The notes: generated from the letters alone by a model not told the origin. A DNA stretch of 64,000 nucleotides from Adiantum capillus-veneris (GCA_014529385.2 CM043950.1:73376435-73440434); one strand, 5' to 3'. Positions 32,589 through 44,750 are shown, numbered from the stretch's first letter. Made by a program: numbers and translations.

Positions 32589-33000
32589 TTTTATGCATGT
32601 GCACACTACCAGAGGTGATGGGGATAAGAGGCAAGAGGATTTTGTCCAATACGAGGGTGATAGGGAAATTTGTTCATCACCAAGACACGATGGTGTGGTT
32701 TTGTTTGTTTGGGCTGCAATGACGTAGCCTCTCAGTCTTTGTGTGTCTTCACTATGTCTCCGTCCTCTATGGTAGCTACAAGGTATGGGCAATTATTAAT
32801 GAACCGAGATGTGGAGATCACTTTTGAAGATGAAGTAAGCCAGCCCCCCGTGTGTGCAGAATGGGGTAAACAATGCTCCCGGCCCATGCTACTACTGCAT
32901 ACAATCAAGCATCTGGTAGTTCAAACCCCACATCTACCACTTCCCATTTAAAAGGATGCAATGTAGCACAGTTGGTTGTCAACATGCATATAGTACTGCT
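31672..33000. repeat. 3' flank of glycosyltransferase, host unit 1
   Basis: Non-coding sequence that matches 37982-39549 in unit 2, with the same order of landmarks: the end of the gene, AT-rich tract, CATTATATAGGGGGTACTGAG, a C-rich tract, and AGCACAGTTGGTTGTCAACATG. The unit 2-only SINE-like insert is absent here. Confidence 0.85.
32552..32588. repeat. 37-bp poly-C tract
   Basis: An uninterrupted run of 37 C. At the equivalent place in unit 2 (39106-39146) it is (TC)n followed by about 23 C. Such a tract could form i-motif or, on the other strand, G-quadruplex structures, and its length is uncertain in any sequencing. Confidence 0.95.
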
Positions 33001-33219
33001 AATTATATCAAGCATTTGACAAGCAATAGTTACTTGAGCTACATCTCAAGCGGACTCAAGAATTAGACGCTTGCAGAATCCCCTTTAATGTAATCCGTAA
33101 TCCTATACATCATCAAAGATGCTTTGATGAGCACATCAAAGAAAGGATTTGTGGCACTTGATAACAACAAGATAAGTATAGAATATTTAAATAAAGTCAA
33201 ACCCTTAGTAGAGAGTATT

Positions 33220-33900
33220 TTGAAGCCTGCCAACAAGTAATCAATGGATATATAGGTTCAAGTGCATATGGTCTTTTTCAATTCCCATTAAGCACAGCTT
33301 CCAAATGTGGCTAATTCTACATCAAGGCATTTGGACTTTTGCATAAGCTTTAAAAGCCAAACATAGAGATGGTTTGTGTGTTAGGTGCAAGAGGAAGAAG
33401 AAATTCCTCATATCTTTCTTGGATGCACTTTAGTTAAGGAAAAGCTGGTCACGGTATAGAAATGCATATCCCCTTTTCATCCTCATGCTCTAACTATAAG
33501 TAACTACTTTTGGGAGAAAGAAACCATTTACACATTCCTTTAATTATGGACTCTGTGGAGGGCTAGCTACCTGTGGCATTGCTGGCTTCAAATAAATAGA
33601 GACATATTTACAGGAAAAGATGAGCAGCAAGGCTATTGGTTGTTATTTGAGCTTTAAAAAACTGCTACCTTGTGTCTCAGCCAAATGAAGGATACTTTAG
33701 ATGTCCCCTTGTATATGTTGCAAAGAGAATACAGATGGCACTTATGGAGGTCCATCATACTTCAATTCTACTCTAGGGAGAGATTAGCTATGTCTTCTGA
33801 TTGTCTAGCATTTTAAATTTTTGTTTAATGTTGTGGGATACCTATTTCCCCACCTTTGAGACCTTCTAACCTTTTCATTTTTAATACAATTTTTGTTTAT
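33220..33900 (+). pseudogene. LINE-type zf-RVT / 3' tail remnant, unit 1
   Basis: Around 33305-33440 a plus-strand frame reads WLILHQGIW ... KHRDGLCVRCKRKKK and then, after a frame change, IPHIFLGCTLVKEKL. This is the zinc-binding domain (zf-RVT) at the end of plant LINE-like reverse transcriptases. It continues with WRASYLWHCWLQINRDIFTG and ends in an A/T-rich tail near 33900. The segment from 33466 matches 44905-45350 in unit 2. Confidence 0.65.
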
Positions 33901-34375
33901 CTTCCAAAAAAGAAAGTTGTCTCCCACTCATGTTATTTTTAGCTTGTTGCCTTTCGTGTCATTTTCATCTTTCGTGCCTACCACTTGGCCAAGGCCTTAG
34001 TGTTTGTTTTTTGCTTTTACCTTAGATAAAATTATCATTGTATTCACTTTCTCTTCTTTCTTCCCTCAACTAAAAATGAAGATAAAACTTGAATCAAGTT
34101 GAATCAAGTTACGTGCTCTCTCTAGTTTAGTTTAGACTCTTTCTTTTAGTCCAAAAGGCACCCATTTAGTTTAATTTTTGTTATTAGTTATAAACATCTT
34201 TACTAGTTTATCTTTCTTCAAAATAAATGAAGTTTACTAGTTTATACATAAAGAAAGATTTATATTATGATGCTTTAATACCTAATGATGTATAATGTTC
34301 ATGACTTGTCAAATTAAGTTGTTAGTTGCAAGATGGTGAACATATAGGATATATTTAATTCTTATCTTCTTATGT

Positions 34376-34430
<55 letters not shown>

Positions 34431-35129
34431 TCAATTCTTCTATGTAGAGATAGCAAAATAATTACTTCTCTATTCGTTAGGAAAAACCAAATAGTTTTGA
34501 TCTTTCCCTGAAAAAACAGACTGCAAGGCATAGAAGCTGTGAGAAAATCGAGAAAAAAAAATTGGGCCTTTTAAAACCAATTAAAATTCTAAAAAACCGG
34601 TTACATCTTAATGTTAGAGGTTTTTTCACTTGCTAGGAAAGATTTTTTTTTTGGCATTGATAGACTTGAGAGTGTAGGTGGATACCGTTAATACTTCAGT
34701 TGGTATTTAGCTTTTTTTAGAAAGTTTACAACTTTATTCTTAGAAATTTTAATATATTATAATTTAGATTATATAATCATTAAAATAGATATTATAGCAC
34801 CAGGACACTAATGAGTTATAGCTATTTAACTTACATGTAGCTTGTAACTTATATATGTAATATATACTAATGAAATAAAAAGGGGATATTTTTAAATAAC
34901 CTAGATTTTAAAGAGAGGAAATAATACATCCTATTTTCGAAAGGGAAGTAATTGAAAAAGGGTCGATTAGCTAAATCTACCACGCGCACCCTCATAGGTG
35001 CAAGTCGTATGGAAATCTAGACATATGGCTGATACATTTTTTTTGTTGAAAAGAGTGGAAAATTGCTTAAAGAAAGGCCATGGAAATATACATCGCTCCC
35101 ACAGCATGGAGATCCCCTTAACAAATTAA
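33901..35129. repeat. Non-coding part of host unit 1
   Basis: AT-rich sequence without genes, repeated at about 45350-47720 in unit 2. Contains a (CT)n microsatellite at 34380-34423 (shorter at 46985-47013 in unit 2). Confidence 0.75.
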
Positions 35130-36230
35130 GAGCATTAAGAGATAAGGTTCCTCATCCTAAATCTAGAAGCATGATAGAACCTTGATACTATAGAATTCCA
35201 CTGCTTCCACCTAAAACATTTTTTACTAGCAGTGACTCATGACCGCTCAAAATAAGCATCAGATGTCTTGCTACAAGGGTTTATAGCTGACTACAGTAAG
35301 TCATACCTGAGTAAACTAAGAGGAAAGGCAGAATCCTACTTGAAGACATAAACATTTCTTTGAAGGTATAGGAACCATAATACAATCCTCCTCCATATAT
35401 TCCACAATGGGACATTTAGCCCTTTACAGTTTCCCACTAGTAGGTCCTTCACTTCCAATATTTTGAAGTTAACTTGAAAGATAACATACTGTAGGAAGTC
35501 GATAACAGTTTTGTTCTCATTACAGTTGAAGCATATGTGAGCACAATCTTCAATGAATATTTACACCTGGTACATACCCCATTTGTCAGTCTAGCTATAA
35601 GGACTTTATCTCCACTCCACACTCCTTGATGAATGATTAACCACAAAAAAAATGCTATGCTTATTGGCAATTGGGTGGGCCCATAGGCATTTGAACCTGT
35701 AAGTCCACTATTTGGAACTCCAGTAGACTTCCATTTCTTGTTTAGCTGATTTTCGACTCCCCCCATAGGGTGATACTGATTGAAAATTTCAGCAGCAACA
35801 TGTGAGATTTGATTGGTTGCCTGGCCAGCTTTGGCAAGGACTCTGAATTTTCCTATACACAGCAAAGCTTTGTTGAAACACCATCTAGCATCATATAGGG
35901 TAATGCAAAAGTCTCTGAGAAGATAGTTTTTTTATTTCAGCTGGTCCCCAACCAGAAGATCCTTCCAACACTTGATACCAGCTTTGAAGCATCTATATGG
36001 GACGTCCTGCAGATGTAAGCTTTAGCTCTAGCTGCAAAAGCACCAAACCAAACACAATCAAGTCAAAAAGACAAAAGGTTCCCAAGTATTCTTGATTGTG
36101 TTCCAAACATTCCACATTCTACAAACTACCTTCGAACCCACAGGAACAAATGGGGCTGGTGATAGAAGAATATCTCTGATCCATGCCTTGTATTGTTTAA
36201 GTTTGAACTTGGGGATAACCTATTTCAGAA
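35130..36230 (-). pseudogene. zf-RVT-containing retroelement remnant, unit 1
   Basis: Minus-strand decayed coding sequence. The best frame (35449-35865) has FFLWLIIHQGVWSGDKVLIA and LTNGVCTRCK, again a zf-RVT domain, with stops and frame changes. Upstream pieces (CRMWNVWNTIKNTWEP) extend it to about 36230. It is inverted relative to the LINE tail at 33.3 kb, with related protein sequence. The part up to 35680 is repeated in unit 2 (47740-48275), where element B interrupts it after GGGTGGGC. Confidence 0.65.
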
Positions 36231-36609
36231 GTGCTGCTTCAGTCCAACGGGTTTTCTTTACTCTACACAGTTTTTTAACACTAAAAGGCGGTTTTTTTCT
36301 TACACTGAGCTGCTGCCATTCCATTGCATTCCGTCCAGTTCAGTTCAGTTCGAGTCTATTTGTACGACGGCCATTATCTATTTGCTTCTCTCTCATACCT
36401 CTCTATCTCTCACTCACCACTGATCACTCCACACAACGTAGAACATCGCCTAACACTTCTCTGTCTCTAACGCGCACACACCCCACACAACACCACTCTT
36501 CTCTCCGACCCTTGATCTCTGTTGCACACAAAACACAGACTAGCATCGTTGTCTCTCTCCTCTCTCTCTCTCTCTCTGATACACACCCCACACAACACCA
36601 TTCCTCTCT
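36231..36609 (+). promoter_or_regulatory. Pyrimidine-rich upstream region of glycosyltransferase copy 2
   Basis: About 380 bases rich in CT runs (for example 36375-36420 and 36545-36580) directly before the start codon. This looks like a plant CT-rich 5' leader. It has no counterpart in front of copy 1. I see no convincing TATA box. Confidence 0.4.
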
Positions 36610-37981
36610 GTGATAAGTAAGATGGCTGCACAGACCTTGATGAAGACAAGCTGGGAGCGACAGCGGCAGCTTCCGGCCATCATGGTGCTGAATGAGAAGT
36701 ATTTCCCCGACTCGGCCACGTCTTTGGCGGCGAATGTAGGGGCGACGTCATTTGCACTGTCGGCGGCAACGTGTCTAGGTGATGCGGGAGTGCTCGCCGG
36801 TCTGATTTTGTACAAGAGGCGGGAGGATATTGTGGAGCCAGTGATTGAGGAGGAGGCAGCTGCGCGAAACGGCCTCGTGTGTTCTGTCCTTGCGTTCAAC
36901 TTCCGCATGGGAAATGCCAAGGTCAAGGCAGCCGTCCGCTCAGCAGCACTTCACTTAGCGGCCACAGATCCCACAAGTGACCTATTATTGTGCCCAATGC
37001 TCTACTACCACACGGACACGCTTCTGGGCTACCATCCGGACGGCATCCCTTGTTGCGTCACGCATCACGGCCCCTTCTTCGCTGACCTCGTGCAGCACTT
37101 CTCCGTCGACGACGCTTGTGTGGCATTTGGTAGCACCGACAAGGCCATGCACCTCATGCACCAACAGCAGGCCGGGCTGCAGTACCTACGGGATCGGGTG
37201 GACATGTTCGTGCTGCAGCACTCGGATCTGCAGGGCAGGTTCCTCCTTCGATGCGGCGTAGACCCTAGCCGCATTTATCGGCTACGGCCCCCCATTGAGG
37301 CCACCGCGCCCCACAACTTGAAGAGGCCAGTCAGCATGGGATCATGTTTTTGCGATGACCTCGATCAGCGGCTTGCGCAGTTTGTGTCTTCGACGTTGAG
37401 CAGGTGTGAGGTGCTGCTATTTACTGCTGTAGCGCGCCTCGACTTCTTCAAGAACGTCGAGCTTCTGGTGGATGCCGGGGTGGAGCTTCTTGACAAGTGG
37501 GGAGTGTGCGTGCGGGTGCTTGTTGTTGGTGGTGACGCTAGAGATGAGGATCGGAGGGCCGACATTCTAAGGCGCGTGCCAACACGCTATGCTCAGCACT
37601 TCATGGCTGTGCAGAAGCTACCAAAGTTGGCCTTATATTCGCTATTTCGCATAGCGCGCGACAAAGCAGGAGTGTTTGTGTGCACCTCCCGGTACGAGAC
37701 GTTCGGAATCACGCCTCTGGAGGCAGCCCTGAATGGGGTAAACACGCTGATGGTCGACTCTCGTGAGCAGGTGGAGGCCTCCAGAGACGAACCTCTTTGG
37801 AGCTACCGTCACTAAACTGGCAAAGGCGGTTGCGCAGCTGCATGGCAAAGACATGGCGGTGCTTGGGGAAGCCTTACGCCGCCATGTGGAGAAGCTCATG
37901 TCCGAGGAGATGTTTGGGGTTGACCTACTCCTCGCCTGGTCTCACATCTCAGAAGTGATCATCAGGTCTCGTTCTTTATAA
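36610..37981 (+). pseudogene. GT4-like (GT-B fold) glycosyltransferase, copy 2 with C-terminal frameshift
   Basis: An intronless frame with start at 36610 or at the fifth codon (MAAQTLMKTSW). It has a Rossmann-like N-terminal domain (IMVLNEKYFP, LLLCPMLYYH, CVTHHGPFF, DMFVLQHSDLQGRFLLRCGV) and a C-terminal donor-binding domain (FTAVARLDFFKNVELLVDA, VRVLVVGGDARDEDR, VFVCTSRYETFGITPLEAALNG). Glu-363 and Glu-371 form the EX7E motif of family GT4 retaining glycosyltransferases. The expected activity is sugar transfer from a nucleotide sugar; the substrate is unknown. At about 37783, 11 bases present in copy 1 are missing, so the frame ends at 37815 and the last ~65 codons continue in another frame to 37981. 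It has no membrane segment or clear signal peptide. Confidence 0.8.
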
Positions 37982-39549
37982 TTTGTTCATGAGGACATTA
38001 TTCAAATCCTCCCCGCTTTTTTCAAAGGAGGAAGAATTTGGATCATTTAACTCAATAAAAGTTTTTGTTTATTTAAATATATTTTTTAATATTTTTTTTT
38101 AATTTAAATTTGAATAGAGCTTCGTAGGTGCACTATGTTTTTTTTTTTCGACACACCAGAGGGCCCACAGGGGGAGGTGCTTATCCCTTCCAAATATTAG
38201 CCATGTTACATGGTCGGGCAAGGGCCGCGTACCATCGGACAAGAGCCACGCGTAGGCATCACCATGGCCACCTAATTGATGCACCACATGCTGGGAACGA
38301 CGGAGAGAACTCGTAGCAACCAGCTAGGAACCTCCTCCTCGGGTGACCCACCCCAGGAGGAGGATGCACTATGTTATCATGTTGATGTACTATATGAGTT
38401 TACCAGGAAGAGTTTTAAAATGCAAAAAATTTAGGCAATTTAACAGAGATACATTAGCACAAAGAGTTTTTATATTTCAAGATAAATTAAAAATAAAATA
38501 AAAGATCATTTTATTCATTCAAATATATTATTATTATTTTTAATTACCCCACGAAGCACATTATATAGGGGGTACTGAGTAGTGAATCTCTCGAGAAAAT
38601 ATCTGGATTGTTGAAATTTAGCTCCTCTTTTTATCTTTGTCCTTGGATGGATTCTCGAGATGTTTTATGTATAGTTGTTAGATGTCATGGCTCTGATGGA
38701 GCATGGCTTCCTTTGTATCCTTTTTGGTTTTTAATTCAATCATCACTCACATTTTACGAGTTTGAAAAAAAAAGATATGTAATTTATCATCATCACTGTT
38801 TTCCTTATTATTATCAACTTTTTTTTGGCTTGCCTATGACATAGACTTGGCGTTTATTTTTAGCCTGCCCCAAAGAGGTAAGACCTCATTGATGCCTCCC
38901 ATTTTTGCTAATGAAAAAGAGATATTTAAAACAAAAAAGCATACTTTTCTCATTGGTGGATAAGTTAGTGGTCACTCATTGTGGCAACAACACTGTCAAG
39001 AAAATGATAAAGTGTCGTTTTGGAGTCTGATCCTACATCTACTTGCACTCACGCACAGACCGAGCGCGTTTGATGAGGGCATGGCTGGATGTAGCTGCAC
39101 AGTCTCTCTCTCTCTCTCTCTCTCCCCCCCCCCCCCCCCCCCCCCCTTTATGTGTGTGCCCACTACCGGAGGTGATGGCGATAAGACACAGGAGGATTTT
39201 GTCCAATACGAGGGTGATAGGAGAATTTGTTCATCACCAAGACACGATGGTGTGTTTTTCTTTGTTTGGGCTACAACGACGTAGCCTCCCTGTCTTTGTG
39301 TGTCTTCACTATGTCTCCGTCCTCTATGATAGCTACAAGGTATGGGCAATTAGTAATGAAGCGAGATGTGGAGATGACTTTGGAAGATGAATCAAGCCAG
39401 CCCCCCGTGTGTGCAGAATGGGGTAAACAATGCTCCGGGCCCATGCTACTACTCCATACAATCAAGCATCTGGTGGTTCAAACCCCACATCTACCACTTC
39501 CCATTTAAAAGGATGCAATGTAGCACAGTTGGTTGTCAACATGCATATA
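37982..39549. repeat. 3' flank of glycosyltransferase, host unit 2
   Basis: Counterpart of 31672-33000, interrupted by a SINE-like insert at 38138-38364 and ended at 39549 by truncated element D. It contains tRNA-promoter-like patches (TAGCACAGTTGG at 39521-39532 and GGTTCAAACCCC at about 39475-39486), but their order is reversed for a tRNA and I do not call one. Confidence 0.85.
38138..38364 (-). mobile_element. SINE-like retroposon insertion
   Basis: A 227-bp block absent from the equivalent place in unit 1 (about 31812-31822). It is flanked by the 9-bp direct repeat TGCACTATG (38129-38137 and 38365-38373). On the plus strand it starts with 11 T, that is a poly(A) tail on the minus strand. 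The minus-strand head begins CCTCCTCCTGGGG and shows a short GGAGGAGG/CCTCCTCC inverted repeat. Clean target duplication plus poly(A) identifies a non-LTR retroposon; its short length fits a SINE. The family is not recognised. Confidence 0.85.
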
Positions 39550-40252
39550 GTTCATGTGCTTGTCGAACATTTTGATGGGCAAGTCTCAGCATTTCCATAT
39601 GATCTTGGAGGAACTCCTTGACCTGTTGGAGCTTTTCGGTTGCCAACCCCACCGTCATTGGTGATCTAGGTTGAAAACCATACATAAGCATGAATGGACT
39701 AAAACCAGTTGTAACATGCTTAGCACTATTATATGCAAACTCAAGAATAGGAAGATAATCTTCCCAATCGGATTGCTTCTTGCTAATGTATACTCGTAGC
39801 ATATCCTCTAGCACTTGGTTGACTCGTTCAGTTTGACCATCTGTTTCAGGGTGATCAGTCGTACTTAAATTAAGTTGTGTATCCAATCGTTTAAAAACAG
39901 CCCTCCAGAAATGACTGTTAAACTTGGGATCACGATCACTCACAATGCTACTTGGCAATCCATACAACCTGTAAAGATTGTCCACAAATAACTTAGCTAA
40001 TTCTGGAGTCTTAATGGTTGCCTTGGTTGGAATAAACCGACAAAGTTTAGTCAACCGGTCTACGACCACCCATACCGAGTCATGTCCTTGAATAGTGGTT
40101 GGTATACCCACAATAAAATCCATGGAGATACTTTCCCATTTGCCATTGGGAATCTCTAAAGGATGTAACAGTCCTCCTACTTTCAAGCGCTCTGATTTAT
40201 TAACTGGACATTTTTGGCAATGCAAGACATAGTCTTGAACATACCGATGCAA
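39550..40252 (-). pseudogene. Element D integrase (frameshifted and 3'-truncated)
   Basis: Begins in the zinc-binding domain ([12 protein letters not shown]) and contains all three catalytic acids: SMDFIVGIP, VSDRDPKFNSHFW and TDGQTERVNQ. It ends after RQAHELY at the deletion junction. It is in a different frame from the upstream polyprotein, with which it overlaps at 40183-40252, so one frameshift separates them. Confidence 0.88.
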
Positions 40253-42642
40253 ACTGGCCAGTAAAACTGTCGTCTTACGTGTGCATAAGTTTTTTTAATC
40301 CCTGGGTGCCCTGCACTTGGACTATCGTGACATTCATAAAGAATTTGGCGCCGAATGTCCGCGTCCGTCGGTACACACACTCTCCCCTTGTGGAGTAGGT
40401 ACCCATCATCTATGGAAAAATTCTTCCATCTCTGCAGTTCATCACTCGAAAGAGGAGAACTGGGTGTGGAGGAAACAAAACCACTACCAACATTGGAGTG
40501 AGAAGGATCCCTCTTTCTAACATAGCTCCACACCTTGGAGTATGCAGTATCATGCTCGCACTTACCTTTGAGAGATTCCAAAAACTCACTCCGCAGTTCC
40601 GTGAAAAGGAGAGAGTTGATCTCTGGCATTCGACTGAGAGCATTAGCCACTATATTGTACCGCCCATTGCGATATCGTAGCTTGGCATCATACTCCTGAA
40701 AAATCTCAACCCACCTGGCCTTGCGACCCTTCAAATCACTTTGTTGTGTGAACCACTTGATGCTTTCATGGTCAAACACAATCTCGAACTGTGCACAATA
40801 CAAATAATGTCGCCATGTCTTTAAAGCATACACTATGGCATAGAGCTCTCGTTCGTAAGCAGAGTAATTCTGTTGTGCTGAATCCAGCTTCTTGCTTTCA
40901 AATGCAATTGGCCTTCCCTCCTGCAGAAGGACTGCTCCAATTGCACGATTAGTAGCATCCGTTTCCAAAACGAATGGCTTTAAGGGATCCACAATAGCCA
41001 AAATAGGAGCTGTGTCTAATGTGTCCTTAAGTTTATCATAACTTTGCTGTTGTTCTAATCCCCACTGAAAGGTCTTGCCCTTGGCTTTCAGTTGATCTGT
41101 CATGGGAACAACAATATGGGCATAGTTTTTAACGAATCGACGATAAAAACCTACAAAGCCTAAAAAAATCTGGAGCTCTTCCAAATTTTTGGGAGAGGGC
41201 CACCTCCGAATGGCATCCACCTTGGATTGATCCATGTGTAACCCTGCAGCCAAAATAACATGCCCCAAGTAGTGAATTTCCTCCTTGAGAAAATCACATT
41301 TGGATTCCTTGGCATATAACTGAATCTCGCGTAGCAAATGAAACACTTGTTTCAAATGTGCTAAGTGCTCTTCCTCAGTGGCACTATAGACAAGAATGTC
41401 ATCGAGAAAAACGATAACAAACTTTTCCAAGTATGGTCTCAAGACACTATCCATGAGTGTCATGAACGTAGCGGGAGCATTGGTTAACCCAAAGGGCATC
41501 ACCAAAAACTCGTAATGTCCAAACCTTGTTCGGAACGCTGTTTTGGGTATATCCGCAAGCCTGATGCGTACTTGATGATACCCAGATCTTAAATCAATCT
41601 TTGAAAATATACAAGCGTGGGTGAGCTTATCAAACAGCTCATCCACTCGTGGCAATGGGTACTTGTTCTTAACAGTAACCGCATTTGATCCACGGTAATC
41701 TACGCATATGCGTATACTACCGTCCTTTTTCTTCACCAAGAGAATGGGAGAGGCCCATGGTGAAGAACTTGGTTGAATAAGCCCTCTACTGAGATAGTCA
41801 GCAAGCTGACGTTCCACCTGAGCAGCCCCAGACTGACTCATTCTGTAAGGCGGTTTACTCACTGGCTTACTGCCTGCAACCACGTCTATGCCATGTTGCA
41901 CAGAACGTGTCGGCGGTAGTCTTGGTGGTAAATCATCTGGGAACACATCCTTGAATTCCCTTAAAAGTTCCTTTAATTCATTAGCAACATTTGCTTGTTG
42001 TGAATTAGTAGGCATAGGTGGAAGAGGAGAGAGAGAAGAATGCGGTGTTGAGGAAGTTTTATTCAAAACATTATCATCATTAAAAACATCATCCACATTG
42101 GAAATAAAATGGCACAGTGAGTAACACAAAAAGAGTTCTTCTATTGCATCATCAGAAGCGAGCTTCATAAGCTCATTTGTGCAAATAAGTGGTGAGGAAG
42201 GTACATCCTTCTCCCCCAACAATAGCACGTGCACACCATGGGATTTGAACATTAGACTATTATGCTCATAGCTATGTCTAAGTGATGATCCTAAACTATG
42301 CAACCATTCACAACTAAGAACCACATCTGCCCTCTCCATATTCATGACTTGGAAATCCAAAGAGGTATGGTATCCTTGAATTTCCAGAGGTACATCTTTA
42401 ACCTGAGTTTCCCATATCTCAGCATCATGGCCGTTAATCATTGCTACCTTGTAGCGATGGGAACTCGGGGTTTGGGGCAATTTGAGTCGTTTCACCAATT
42501 TATAATTGATGAAATTGTGCGACGCACCATCGTCTACCAAGATCCGCACCCTGTGCCCTTGGATAGAGCCATGCATACGCACCAACTCACGTGGTCCGAA
42601 AGTCTGCTGCCACATGGAGGCCGTGATACAACACTCATGCAC
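40183..42642 (-). pseudogene. Element D protease-RT-RNase H-integrase N-terminus
   Basis: An 819-residue frame. Protease has [17 protein letters not shown], where DSG or DTG would be usual. RT has [42 protein letters not shown] and the intact catalytic [10 protein letters not shown]. RNase H has [27 protein letters not shown] and a final NALSRMP. The integrase zinc domain starts with [15 protein letters not shown] and then shifts frame. The ORF is long and uninterrupted, so D is younger or less decayed than B. Confidence 0.9.
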
Positions 42643-42645
42643 CGC

Positions 42646-43864
42646 CTAAGTGTGTGTTACTTCCACATTAGCAAACTGGGAAGAGGATTCAAGAGGTAAA
42701 AGCAGCACCATGTGCACTGCTTTTTCCTTCCCCTTGTCTTGAGAAACAGATTCCCCCTTGGGACAATCCTTTTTGCTATGTCCAGTTTCCAAACATTTAA
42801 AGCACAACTTTTTTTTTTTGGCTTTCTCAAACTCTTCCGTTGAGAGAGGACCTCTAGACCCCTTGGGCTTTTTGGAGGTCTCTGATACAGCAGAGACAAT
42901 TTTTCTTTTATGACCCACATATTGTGGACGTGTTGAAACAGGTGTAGTGCCATGCACATGCGAACTATGCAATGCCTGATCATCGCGATCATCATGGATG
43001 TGAGCTTGCACTATTGCGTCCTCAAGTGTTTCTGGATCTTGGGTTTTAACGTGCTTCTTAAGCTCGGGAGTTAACCCACGGATGAACCCACGTACCTGCT
43101 GAAAGGTATCCATCCCTTCCAGCTTGAGGATCACATCCCGATAATGGGAAATATATTCCAATAATGTTTTATGCTGGCTCATAGAACATTCGTCCCAGGC
43201 GGTCCAATTTCTATCCTTCTCATTGGTAGGTAGAAATTCCTTCCTGAACACAGTCTCAAAAGCTTCCCAAGTCTGTGGTAGCATGCCCTTCTCCTTGAGA
43301 GACATCCACCATTTGTAGGCCTTGCCCTCCAAAGTCAGACTTGTGTGCAGCGCCTTGGCTACATCCGGGTTACGTCTAAGGTCATGAATAGCACTTCACT
43401 TACTGACAAAAATATTCACGGTGTCCTTGTTTCGCTCACGCTCTTCTCCCAGAAAAATTGGTGGCTTTGTATTTTTCAACAAATCGTCCACCTCTTTTTG
43501 GGTCAGAGAGTGCAGTGGTCCCGGAGGAGGGCCTCCCCTGGCAGCAGGCCCTTGGCCTGGTGTGGAGCCGTGCTCCTAATTTTGCTGACTAGCAGGGCCC
43601 GTGGCCTGCTGCCGCATATGCAACTTAATTAAATCGGATAATGCTATGACATTCTGATTTAATTGTGCAAAATTCGTTTCAAGCACAGTCATGAGTGTTT
43701 GCAATGCATGGAAATCTTGCATATCCAGCAACTCATACGCATCGTCTGTCGCCATTGTGGCACAATTACTCTCCGTGAGAGGAATCGTCCGCGTGGCCTC
43801 GGCAGAGGAAACGGGTGCGGACTGCTCAAAATCAAATGCATGATGCATATCTATGTCCGAATCC
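42646..43864 (-). pseudogene. Element D gag
   Basis: Likely start at MDSDIDMHH near 43864. The frame has a TAG after ...SQQN (43576-43578) and a TGA after FVSK (about 43397), then runs open from 43332. It contains the gag core KAYKWWMSLKEKG, FRKEFLPTNEKD and a zinc knuckle CFKCLETGHSKKDC. The two stops prevent gag synthesis. It ends two bases before the pol frame. Confidence 0.85.
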
Positions 43865-44750
43865 ATGTTGTGGACGTACTGTGCGAGAAAAGAAAGGAGA
43901 ATACCTGAATTCCAACGAGCTCGTAGCAGGTTGCGATAATTAACCGTATAATTACGCCTTTGATGGGAAAAAACGCTGAATTCGAAAGCGAACGTCAATC
44001 TAAAACGAAGAGTAGCGTGAAAATAACGAGCAAGTCTACAGCCGATGATGCTCTTGAAAGCATCTATCAAGTTGGAGTTGCCAACGAGCGAGTTTGCATC
44101 TTATGTAGTATGTCAAAGGAACTTGAAATTTTCCGACAAATGGTGCAGCTGATAAGAAGCTTGATAACACGAATCAAGGTACCTTCACCACCTAGTTGGC
44201 GTGCATCATATGCAAGAAGCCAAAACCGGGAAATGTGCAACCAATCTTTGGCTTTTTGAAACTTGAGAATCCGAGGTTCAACAGATACAGACTGGAAAAT
44301 ATGCAGTAATCCACAGCCTTTGTGTGCTGTGTGTGCCCACGATGAAGGATTCGAGCACAAGAACAAAACTCGGCTTGCCAAACCAAGTACAGTGGGCAGA
44401 GCCCCTTAACTAGGCCATTAGGGTTGGCCAAGGTGAAGGAAAAAAAAATTTACGAAATTTTCTGCTCTGCAGACATGGCCGAACTGCGCCATGATGATTT
44501 TGCTCATAGCAGGCGTTGCGGTCCAATTTTGAGGGCTTCCAAGAGACGGAAAATGCTTAGGTTTCCCTTGCGCTCCAGATGAGCCTAACTCCGGGCAGTT
44601 TGGTGCAGGTCGAAGCAGGTCTTCTTCCCCGACTTAGGACCTCTGCACACGCCACTTTCTTCGCCTTCGTCTTCTTCCTCCCTTTTTTGGTTGTGCATGC
44701 AACATGCAGCAAAAGCAAAAACGTGCCCCCAGTTCTAAAGATAGCATGAA

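Noticed and set aside
32428-32727. Open frames with a poly-Pro or poly-Gly run
   Set aside because: Created by the 37-base C homopolymer; the other host unit has a different tract there.
36092-36613. 173-residue plus-strand open frame upstream of the glycosyltransferase
   Set aside because: Low-complexity Ser/Thr/Leu sequence from CT-rich DNA, with no domain; more likely a 5' leader region.
39475-39532. Possible tRNA gene or tRNA-derived SINE from A-box-like and B-box-like motifs
   Set aside because: The B-box-like motif precedes the A-box-like one, spacing is wrong, and no cloverleaf is apparent.
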